Shown: one piece after another, positions 1-9,500 of the stretch
Layout of the letters: each line of letters starts with the position of its first letter
Numbering within the stretch: position 1 is the stretch's first letter
Assembly (NCBI GenBank): GCA_022925895.1
Contig: JAKSYS010000021.1
Location: 124,001 to 188,000, forward strand
DNA from: Fragilaria crotonensis
Lineage: Eukaryota; Bacillariophyta; Fragilariophyceae; Fragilariales; Fragilariaceae
Reading direction: 5' to 3'
DNA length: 64,000 nt
Made by a program: the position numbers and the translations under genes
The notes under the pieces: model-generated
What the model saw: only the letters and a program-made list of their open reading frames with translations
The model's database searches: none
Told to the model about the DNA's origin: nothing

Positions 1-29
1 ATCTCTTTGCAAACTTTGTTTTGTGATTA

Positions 30-300
30 CCCGACCAACACATCGATTTTGCAACAGAGCGAGAGCAAACATTTCTGAGCGGGCTGTCACTGCCACGTCA
101 CTACCGTTTGGCTTATGCCCGTATCATTCGGAGGTAGTAGTAAATCAAGGGACATGAACATGATTGATAACAAGCCAAACCGAACAAACACAAGCTGTTT
201 GGTGTGCGTGCGGAGAGCAAAACGTGTCTGAGCCTACCGTCATTGTCGTGTGCCTTTGCTCGTGTTGTTATGAGGTAGAAATCAATCAGGAGACAGACCG
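30..300. repeat. Diverged imperfect tandem repeat, two units of ~150 bp
   Basis: Two stretches, roughly 30-165 and 179-300, align by eye. Shared anchors include GAGAGCAAA followed by a TCTGAGC word, and GAGGTAG followed by AATCA and a GGGAC/GGAGAC word, in the same order and spacing. Divergence is high, so the duplication is old. No coding function is apparent and neither unit matches the LTRs in the rest of the window. Confidence 0.4.
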
Positions 301-395
301 GACAAGAGGGTCTAGTTGCTGGTCGTGACACAATAATGTCAGCAGACATCGGGCCGCTGTGCGGGAACAACGCGGCGGTTGGAGCAGTCACGCGG

Positions 396-701
396 TCATG
401 GCTTTGCAGCTATGCGATGGCTGGCAGCATCGTCGAACCAATCCAAATTGTTTGGCATGCCAACATGGTCTGTAGACTGAGGCACATGTTGGAAGTCACA
501 TTTGGTGACGTGCATATCATGCAATGCTGGATATGCGTCCTTGGCAATCCACACAACGGAGCCTGTGGTCATCGTTATTGTAATGACACCGGTGTCCAAC
601 CAGCTACTTGTGTCATTATGTTCTGGTACAGTACAGGATTTACGGTATGTGGTCTCCCCATGCGGCGACTGAGCATCTCGAAACGTGAGATAGTGCAGTG
701 A
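396..701 (-). other. In-frame open extension of the hypothetical gene beyond its UGA
   Basis: Directly after the UGA at 702-704 the same minus-strand frame continues without a stop for 101 codons and ends at 396. It encodes a sensible-looking segment (for example GVITITMTTGSVVWIAKDAY). A candidate intron could start at a GTACGT-like donor near 710 and end at a CTCAG-type acceptor near 670, but this is only a guess. The opposite-strand open frame at 336-701 overlaps the same bases and is judged less likely. Confidence 0.35.
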
Positions 702-1718
702 TCAACTTATGCATACACGTACACGCCCGCGGTCGATTGGATGAAACCTCATATCAATGGAGGGCAATCGATTGGAGTCCTCGATCGCGTCTTGGCAGCT
801 GACATCAGCCCAGGATGGCACTGATGATGTTGCAACACGGCGAGGCAGGGTCCCCATGTCTGTCATTGATGATGTCGCAGAAACAATCATGACACCGTTC
901 TGGCATTCAACAAGGCCGGGGCAAGTGGTAGGTACGGCGGTGTGCTGAGTCATGTCAAAGGTCAGCAGCAGCAATCGAATGTCAAGATGCGGGCCTTCAA
1001 CAATGTTCTTGCACTCCAGCGGTGTCATTTGTGGTGATGTATTGTAGTCCATATCCTCGTTATAGACAAAAAGGACTTCCACGGAGTTATCACAGTCCTC
1101 CAATGTCTCTTTCTCAGTACAATCATGCCCATACTCAGTGAAACGTGCTGCAAAACTATCGGGGGTGATCTCTGCCAAAGTGGAAACCTTGGTGGTGCCG
1201 GAACAAACCACATCAGGGATGGTCGTAATTCTTGCACTGTCAAAACCGTGGGCTTCAGCGGAACGGATAATTGCAGTAGATTGACCGACGCGAGGAGCAG
1301 CTGTAGGAAACCTGGTTTTGCGTGGGAGGGTGATTGCGGGACGCATAAATCGGATGAAGAGTGGTACTTCAATCGGATGACAAGATTGAATTCCATTGTT
1401 GCGACAGCGAAGCATCTGAGCAATTAGTCGTTGCAATGCTGGTTGTCGCAAAGTCAAAAGTTTGCCTTCGTTCCTCCAATGATACATGCAAAATCGAGCA
1501 CAAAGAAGACACAATCTTGATTGCGTGTCCAGCCATGTCGTATCTTCTATTAGCTGCGTGACATAGTCTTGCACCACCTCGAGGTAATTGTCCACAACCG
1601 TTGAAGTGGCAATGTCAAACAGCTCTGTGAGAGGGAACTCTACCAAAGGACAATCTTCGATGTCAACGGTAATGACAACATAATCGTCTGAGTGATAAAA
1701 CTCCCTTGGGGCCATCAT
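702..1718 (-). CDS. Hypothetical protein, 338 aa, candidate host gene
   Basis: The longest open frame outside the retrotransposons. It starts at a double Met (MMAPREFYHSDDYVV); a stop lies upstream in the same frame, so this start is plausible. I do not recognise the protein. It looks soluble, with an acidic N-terminal third, a basic Pro/Arg-containing middle (PAITLPRKTRFPTAAPR) and a C-terminal half mixing acidic stretches (ETLEDCDNSVEVLFVYNED) with short beta-like segments. No signal peptide, membrane segment or catalytic motif is evident. It ends at a UGA (702-704), but the same frame stays open for another 101 codons, down to 396. The true product could therefore be longer through an intron, read-through, or a stop acquired in a decaying gene. 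No splice sites were confirmed. Confidence 0.45.
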   Translation of the reverse strand: MMAPREFYHSDDYVVITVDIEDCPLVEFPLTELFDIATSTVVDNYLEVVQDYVTQLIEDTTWLDTQSRLCLLCARFCMYHWRNEGKLLTLRQPALQRLIAQMLRCRNNGIQSCHPIEVPLFIRFMRPAITLPRKTRFPTAAPRVGQSTAIIRSAEAHGFDSARITTIPDVVCSGTTKVSTLAEITPDSFAARFTEYGHDCTEKETLEDCDNSVEVLFVYNEDMDYNTSPQMTPLECKNIVEGPHLDIRLLLLTFDMTQHTAVPTTCPGLVECQNGVMIVSATSSMTDMGTLPRRVATSSVPSWADVSCQDAIEDSNRLPSIDMRFHPIDRGRVRVCIS

Positions 1719-3125
1719 GAGTTTTATCCCGGCAAGGGTTAAACTCTTCAGCCACTAGGATCAGTACGAGTCGTACTTGGGCTCATAACGTGTGAGACCC
1801 TCCCTAATTACGAGCGCTCGCGCTCAGGAGTAGGAGGGATAGAATGTGAGGTCCACAGAGGCCGGAGATCAATCGTATCGCAGGCACCGATCAAAACAGA
1901 TGAATCACGATGATCTGTCGAATCGCCAGCAGGAAGTAAATGTGGACTCAGCGATGTTCAGAGCGGTGTCACCAGTGTGACAGTATGTGTTGGATGGTTG
2001 TCTATTATATAGCCCAACACCTCTTCACCCTTACGATCAAATGGACCGGCAAGAATGCAGTTGAGGTAATAGTAGGCTATAATAGAAGTTGTGACCGGAG
2101 TCTGTGAAGCACTCCAGTTCTTAGACTACGACGTAGACCAAAGTAGTCCATGTGGCGGTAGACAGTGTACAGTAGATACGGAGGGATAGTAGTATCGCGG
2201 TACTGTACAGTCACATTGGCAGTAGACTGCCGTGATGCACTGACAAGAACAGTACTCTTGTTTTGTGGGGCGAATGTACTACAAATATGTAGAAGAGTAC
2301 CTCGGGAAAAAAGCTGCATTCGTTCCATATACGAAGCACATAAGTATACCGCAGGTGCAACAGATGTTGCAGATCCCAAAATGCTGGTACTATTGTTTGC
2401 AGTTGATATGCCCCACGCAAACGCACAAAAAACGTCATCAAGTACCCCTATTATGCAACATAGTACCAGTTCTAATTAATACGCAAGATCCCTGGATTCC
2501 TATTGGATAGTACAACACCGGTTGCATTTCCGAAGTAATACTATAGTACCAGTACTCGAGTACTCCAAGTACCAGGTACATTACGTTGAACAATACTGTA
2601 GTACGTGGTACATTAAGCAGTGAATTCCCTACTCTAGTAAATTCAGTAGTAGTACTCGATTACGTATAGAACCCCGCGTAAACTACATGGTACTGTACTT
2701 GTACTTGTTAGTGATCTACTGTCACTCCGTCACGCTGTCACTCGTAATTACTGTAAGGTTAAATACCATACGGTAATACGACAGACAGTCCTTTATTTTC
2801 CTTGCCTGTCCATGACCCATTCCAGTAGTTCTGCGAATCAGAACTCTCAGTCCCGCAACCATGCTTGGAATTTAAATTATGTTGCCGTGAGTTTCCCTAA
2901 GTATTCAAATCTGTTGTGTTGTCAATTTTGTTGACAACACAACTTTTACTATGGGATCCATAACTCAAACACCACTCAACAAGCAAGTGGGATTAAAGCA
3001 ACATAGATCTCACCTTCATTTTTCATCTCCCTTTTAACTTATAATATTCCCAAACCAAAAACAGTAAAGGCCTTTACTACTTAGTTCTACATCTTCTACA
3101 TATTTGTAACAACAAATTTACCATC
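1719..3125. other. Non-coding stretch, GTAC/AGTACT-rich, leading into E1
   Basis: No convincing gene. From about 2150 to 2730 the sequence is crowded with self-complementary GTAC and AGTACT words, resembling the composition of the family 1 LTRs. Part of it may be a decayed LTR of E1 or of another element, but no GTTTATCAGACCCA motif or clear LTR edge was found. A short GAGCG...CGCTC inverted repeat lies near 1820. From about 2944 to 3125 the AT-rich sequence is the likely E1 leader. Confidence 0.4.
2913..2943. repeat. Perfect 13-bp inverted repeat (hairpin)
   Basis: The arms GTTGTGTTGTCAA (2913-2925) and TTGACAACACAAC (2931-2943) are exact reverse complements around a 5-base TTTTG loop. TGTTG/CAACA words are typical of Copia LTR ends, so this may mark a collapsed LTR terminus upstream of E1 gag. 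Its function is unknown. Confidence 0.6.
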
Positions 3126-4562
3126 ATGGTCCACATCTTCAGGACTCCTTTGCCCAAGGCTGGACGATCCGTCACGTTCGCTTCCTCTCCCGTCAAGTCC
3201 GACGGCAGACTTCTAGGTCCTACTAACATGACGTACAGAGAACTGGATGAACACTTCAAGACGTACTCAGAGTTATCTGCAGCGCAAGGGCAGACACGGG
3301 TTCGAGTTGGAACTCGTAAGAATATCAAGGCCTTTGTTCAATGGACTCGAGACGAGATTCGTCTCGGACGAGACCCGAGTTCCGTACCATTCCCGGCCAA
3401 TCAAACCACCGATCTCCTCCGGCGATATAAAACACATGAGAAATTTCAGACCGATTCAAAAACTCTGGCGGAAGCTGCAAAACCAGAGAAGTTCAAAGAA
3501 TCGATGAAGTGGGAGGATTGGAAACCCACTTTTCTCAATTATCTGAGATCTATCCCCGGTCGAGATGGTATCCCCCTGAAATATATATGCCGTGAGGTGG
3601 ATGCTCCTGACACAACTGTGTTGAACGATGATTTCTTGGATGACTACTTAGCTATGGCTACACTCCAAGGTGATTCGTATGCTATCGATGCGATGCAGGT
3701 TCATACCTTTTTGGTCAACTTTGTTGCAGGAAATGACACTGCCGAAGCAAAAATCCAAGGACTACAAAGAACAAATGACGGCCGTGAGGCATGCAAACGG
3801 CTTGTTGACCACTACGAAGGCGTCGGTATACATGCTTTTGATATACGCGAAGCCGATGAAGTCATCAAGAGCCTGTTTTATGGAGGTGAGAGACCACCAC
3901 CCATGGGGTGGTCAGAATTTGAAAAGAGACTCACACGTGCATTCAATGCATACGTCAAACGTGAAGGCCGGGTAGTGCATTCAGATTCGATGAAAATTCG
4001 GATGTTGATTGATAAGATCAAAGCGGATTTCCTTACTCCAAGGAAGGCTCAGCTCGAGATTTGAACTTTCAAGGTTTCCCATGACGATGACTTACGAACA
4101 AGCAATTGCGCTTTTCCGTAACATGGTCAACCAAAAGTATCCGCCACAAATGGGTGTCGCATCTAACAGGGTTAGGCGGAGTATCAATGAGACTAATGCT
4201 GGCCGTGGCGGTAGAGGACATGGTCGTGGCGGTTTCGGCAGGGGTGGCCGTGGGGGACGTAATTCTGGTAGAGGCGGACGCGGTGGTCAACCGCGACAAA
4301 CTTGATGTGATAGCCGTTTTATAACACTCACTGATGGTACCCAGATTGAGTATATGCTTCCTTTTTGTTTCCCCGTCACGTCTACATGAAGTTCAAGCAA
4401 GAAGATAAGGACATGCTTCGACGTGAACGTGCAGCCTACAACGAGACCCGTCGAAATCGCAATGAGATCCAAGAACTACGCACGCACTTGACCGATTCAG
4501 GACAGGCACCGGATGTTGCAACCCAACCGGTTCCATTAGACACTATCATAGTGTTGCAACGC
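3126..4562 (+). pseudogene. gag: E1 gag remnant
   Basis: Encodes a structural Gag-like protein of family 1. The N-terminal part ends in a helix similar to the other copies (RVRVGTRKNIKAFVQWTRD). The core carries the family signature of a W-x-x-W/F-x-x-Y-L block (MKWEDWKPTFLNYLRSIPG, then GIPLKYI). An Arg/Gly-rich tail follows at about 4200-4300 (repeats such as GRGGFGRGGRGG), and then a charged segment. No CCHC zinc knuckle is seen; the RGG tail presumably binds nucleic acid, as an inference. Broken; E2 is inserted at its 3' end. Confidence 0.75.
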
Positions 4563-4801
4563 TGAACAATTCTAGTGGTGCTATGGTGGGCGAGGTACTG
4601 GCACTGTACGTCACAGTACTAGTACTAGCCGTTTGTGTGTGTGTAGTGTTGGCGATAGTGCAGAGAGGAATACGGGATGATCGTTACGATCATCCCACTT
4701 ATCTTAGGATTCTTCTCTATCTTTGCTACTCTTACCCTCTTACCTTTAGTATGTACTTATTCCTTTATCTAATCTCCCGATAGCGCTGCGGAAATTATAC
4801 A
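4563..4801 (+). repeat. E2 5' LTR (239 bp)
   Basis: Matches the E2 3' LTR (16658-16829 plus 23472-23537). It contains GTAC-rich palindromes (CAGTACTAGTACTAG region), an ACGTCA word at 4608-4613, and a perfect 23-nt palindrome at 4674-4696 (GGGATGATCG, TTA, CGATCATCCC). Promoter and polyadenylation signals are expected here from family knowledge; none was pinned down. Confidence 0.9.
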
Positions 4802-4815
4802 GTTTATCAGACCCA
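4802..4815 (+). other. E2 primer-binding-site candidate GTTTATCAGACCCA
   Basis: Lies exactly at the 5' LTR edge, where reverse transcription is primed in LTR elements. The same 14-mer sits at the same place in E4, E5, E6, E8 and E12. It does not start with TGG as a 3'-CCA primer site would. Its complement reads like the anticodon stem-loop of a tRNA. Confidence 0.7.
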
Positions 4816-5141
4816 GTGCTCGTAAAGGAGCGAAAAGCGAACCAGAGAGTATATCTATCTGTGTAAGATGGGAGACAGGGTTGAAAAGACACTATATCGT
4901 GTCGTGTATGCGTATACCGGGTATAACGATGACGATTGTTTACAGGAACCGGTGCCCACTGACACGTGTCGGATAAGGAGGGTATCCTTCTTATAGACAA
5001 GCGTTTGCGAGCGATGGATGGTGTTTGGTCCATACGAGCTGATCACTCGATATGGACTGGAGCACACTGTGAATCCTATGCACAGTACGAGCGTTTTAGT
5101 GGGAATCCACTAACAATATGCGTCTATTAATTAGCGAAAAT

Positions 5142-6597
5142 ATGGCTGACATCGTCGGAATCGACGCATTTCCCCTTGAACTTGTGGGAGTTGATTTTGT
5201 GCTGGACGTGATCGGTTTCAACCTAGCGGTCGAGCGCGCGGGCATCATGAATGCGGGTCTTAACTCTTTTGAGGACTTTCGTTACCTTACCGAAAAGGGC
5301 ATTCGAGACATGGCTGATGATTTTTCCAAGCGTACAGCTGCCAACGGGCGTATCGTATTCGGGCTCGGTCGCACGAAGAAGTTGGTTGGCGTTCTACACT
5401 GGGTGCAGGATTGCTATCGCGCAGACGATGTTCCTGATATTGTATGAAGCACTGAGTTTGGCTCAGATTAGGAAATCAGACATTGAACTTGTAACTACTA
5501 ACACCAAAGCAGCAGATCCCGGGAAGTTCAAAGATGAAAGGAAATGGCCAGAGTGGGAGAAGGCCTTTGTTAACTATTTGTCAGTAATCCCTGGGGTAAA
5601 CGGCATCCCTTTGTCGTATGTCGTCCGCGAGGATGAAAACCCGGTGGAAGACGTTACTTATGAAACATTCAACGAAAGGATGATTAATCGAGCACCGCTC
5701 GCAGGTCAGTATTACATTGCCGATGCGAGACGCGTTCATAACTTGCTTCTTGGATACTTGCAGGGCAAAAATACCGAAAGTTGGATTAGATCTATTGCGA
5801 GGTTCCAAGATGGACGACGTGACATGGTGGCCCTCAGAAGACATTATGCAGGAGAAGGAAATTCTACACGTCGCATTGCAGACGCAAAGAAGATCCAGAA
5901 CACATTACATTACAAAACTGAGCGAGCGTTGCCATTCAACAAGTTCTTGGATTCGTTGCAGAAGATGTTCACCATCTTCAAGGAGGAGAACGAACCATTA
6001 ACTGAGCGTGCAAAAGTTGACGAGCTGTTGACTAAAGTCCAGAACTCTGGGCTAGCGGCGGCAGTTGCTCAATTAAGGTACCAGTTGAATACCTCTGGTA
6101 TCTCGTTTACAGTTGCTGCTAACCACCTCAACTCCGAGATCTCACAGACTCCTGACTACCAGTTATCGAGAAAAATCAATGCGACAAACACGACTGCTTC
6201 AGGTCGCGGTGGTGGTCGCAGCGGAAGCGGCCGTGGAGGTCGTGGCTACCAAGGATGCGGCGGAGGCCGTGGACGTGGTGGTCGTGGCGGGAAAGGAACT
6301 AGCGAGAAAACGACATATTACTCGGCGGCGGAATGGGAGAAATTATCTTACGAGGAGCGAGATAAAATCAGGAAAGAGCGAGACCGAAAGGGCGAGCAGG
6401 GAGGAACCAAGAGAAATATCTCAGAAATGACCACAAAGCAGCTCACGACTGCGATTATCAGTTCTATCAAAGCTGCGACTGCTGGTGATAGTGATTCAGT
6501 CAATGATACAACTGCAAGCACCCCAAAGAAAGTTAACTCGCAAGCGGGCAACTCCTTCGGTGGGAAGGAAGGTGTGAAGCGAAGTAAAACTGAATGA
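5142..6597 (+). pseudogene. gag: E2 gag
   Basis: Begins at MADIVGIDAF. An N-terminal helical module of ~90 residues (SFEDFRYLTEKGIRDMAD, then FGLGRTKKLVGVLHWVQD) is shared with E4, E8 and E12. It is followed by the family core (KWPEWEKAFVNYLSVIPG, NGIPLSYVVRED), an Arg/Gly-rich stretch at about 6200-6300, and a Lys/Glu-rich tail ending SFGGKEGVKRSKTE. It acts in particle assembly and RNA binding by family role. It ends in UGA, with pol following in the same frame. Leader 4816-5141 shows no other gene. Broken, about one interruption. Confidence 0.8.
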
Positions 6598-9500
6598 CTT
6601 GTGATGGCAGCTTACGGCACTACTGAGAGGCGAACGCTGCCACAACATCGTAATGTATCATCCTTGCGAAACACTCAACTACACCATGCTCGATGCGAAC
6701 TTGACTCACATGCTGACACCTGTGCCCTAGGCAGCAACTTTATACCTCTCTATTTTACAGGACGTGCTTGCGACGTGACACCTTATAATTCCGATTCATA
6801 TGAACCTGAACGAGATGTGCCAATCGTCAGCGGAGCGACGGCATATACGTGCCAATGCAGTGGACAGACATATATTCTGGTTGTGAACGAAGGACTGTGG
6901 TTCGGCGAGAAACTCCAGAATACCCTGCTCAACCCAAACCAATTGCGATTTGCCGGCGTGACGGTCGCCGACAACCCTTTCAACACAGCAGAGCCAATAT
7001 CTATTGATCACAGCGAACTCACTATTCCTTTATCTATCAGCGGTACCACCATCTTCCTGGACACGACGACCCCTACCCAAACCGAACTTGATACATGCCC
7101 TCATATTCACTTGACCTGCGACACCGAATGGAATCCGCAGACTGTGCGTCTTGCAGCTACAACGTCTGCGGAGGCGGAAAGATCATGCGATGTCGAGCCT
7201 GGCTTAGCTCAGATTTCATCTGTTTACTGTTCCAGAGAGATGGCGGAAGCGATTAACGAACAACGATTCATTAAGTCAACTCAAGTTGACGTGCCAGCAT
7301 CACGAACATTTGTCTCATCCAATCGTCACTCACAAATTAACAGTGAAAACTTGAGCGAGCGATGGAGTATTGGACTTAACCAAGCCAAGCAAACACTCCA
7401 AGTAACAACTCAGAAAGGAGTACGGTCGGCGATACTGCCCTTGAGCCGACGTTATCGTACTGACAGAATGTACCAGCAGAGGAAACTGCGAAACCAAAAA
7501 TTTTATACTGACACATTGTTTGGCAAAAGTAGATCCCTCACTAACAATACATGCGTGCAGATCTTTGCGAACGAATCATATTTTGTGAAAGCGTATCCCA
7601 TGGAGAAGAAATCTATGGCAGGCCTCGCGTTGCGGCAATTCATTCGAGACTACGGAGTGCCTGAGAAATTAACGTCTGATGGAGCGAGCGAGCAAACAGG
7701 TCCGAAGACCGAATTCATTACAAACGTGAGGAAGTATGGTATTGATCACCACGTCTCGGAACCGAATAGACCACAGCAGAATCGAGCGGAGTCAGTAATC
7801 AGAGAAGTCAAAAAGAGATGGTTCCGACAGATGACAAAGAAGCGGGTGCCAAAGCGGTTATGGGACTATGGTATAGTATGGGTTTGTGAAACGATGTCAC
7901 TCACTGCGAATTCATCATTTGCATTGGAAGGGCGGACACCAATCGAACAAGTCACAGGCGAGACACCGGACATATCTGAATATCTTGATTTTGGATTTTA
8001 TGATTGGGTGTGGTACAAGGACAACGCTGGGGTTGGAGACAACATGTGCGGTCGATGGCTCGGTGTTTCACACCGAGTTGGTAGCTTGATGTCATACTGG
8101 GTACTGACGATTGCTTGGCGTGTTATTTCCAGGACAACTGTGCAACGTATCACTAACCTCGAACTCGGCACCAATGAAACAAAGGAGCGATGCAAGGACT
8201 ATAACGACAGGATTAAGGCGCTGCTGCATGACGACAATCATGTGGTACATGGCGACGGCGAGCGGCAACGTCAAGACTGGGATGAATATACAGATGTCCA
8301 AGATGAAGCGTTCAACGACGAATTCAACAGCGCAGTGTCAGACGAAAAGATCAATGATGCAGACGCTGACTTCACTCCTGATGTATTTGACGATACTTAC
8401 CTTAACACGGAGATAGCCATAGCGAGAGGAGCGGGCGACAGCGAGGACGTCCAGTATGGGAGAGTCACAAAGCGTTTACGTGATGCCGAGGGCCGACCGA
8501 TAGGCACGGCAAATGACAACCCACTGCTGGACACTAGGGAGTATTCGGTCGAATTTTTGGATGGTCATACTGAAGCGATAGCTGCTAACTTGATTGCCCA
8601 ACACTTGTATTCACAGATTGACGACGAGGGACGGCAACATATCTTGCTGGATGACATCATTGACCACAGAATGAGCGAGCATGCTATCGATAAAGCCGAT
8701 GCGTACGTTACGATGAACAATGGAGTGAAACGAAGAAGGGAAACAACACAAGGCTGGCACATGCTCTGTCAATGGAAGGACGGTAGCACTAACTGGATTG
8801 CACTGAAAGACATGAAACATTCGTACCCTGTACAAGTTGCTGAATATGCGTTTGCGAATAAGATTGATGACGAACCTGCATTTGCCTGGTGGGTTCCGCA
8901 TGTGGTAAAGAAACGTGACCGAGCGCTAGCAAAACTCAAGTCCAAATACTGGCAAAGGACTCATAAGTATGGAATAAGAATTCCGAAATCAGTCGAGGAA
9001 GCGTTAGCGATTGATAAGGAAAATGGTAACACGCTCTGGTGGGATGCAATTTGCAAAGAAATGAAAAATGTGCGACCAGCGTTTGAAAAATGGGAGCTGA
9101 CTATTAACAACTTGCCCCCTGGATACCAGAAAATTAAGTGCCACTTTATATTCGACGTAAAAATGGGAGAGAACTTCAGACGGAAAGCGCGACTGGTTGC
9201 GAACGGAAATGAGACTGAGACTCCAACGACCCTGACTTACTCGTCAGTGGTGTCGAGGGATTCAGTAAGAATTGCACTCTTGGTTGCATCATTGAACGAC
9301 TTACAATTGCTTGCGTGTGACATTCAAAATGCGTATGTAACGGTTATGGTGATCAAGAAAGCGTTGTATGGACACAAGTCCAGCGGCGCGGCGTTTAGAG
9401 CACACCTTGCGGAAACGTTATACGACTTAAACTACCAGCCAACGAAAGGCGACCCCGATTTGTGGATCCGACCAGCGACAAAACCAGATGGATTCGAATA

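Noticed and set aside
336-701. Plus-strand 121-codon open frame
   Set aside because: It overlaps the minus-strand extension of the hypothetical gene in another register. It is Cys-rich with no recognisable domain and its product looks less protein-like.
2077-2510. Several overlapping ~80-100 codon frames on both strands
   Set aside because: They overlap each other in the GTAC-rich low-complexity tract. No motif or codon pattern favours any one of them.
4583-4783. Open frame encoding a membrane-like peptide (also at 16644-16928), possible envelope or transmembrane gene
   Set aside because: It lies wholly in the E2 LTR and recurs only because the LTR does. The hydrophobicity comes from the GTAC/GTGTGT-rich sequence. 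There is no independent evidence of translation.
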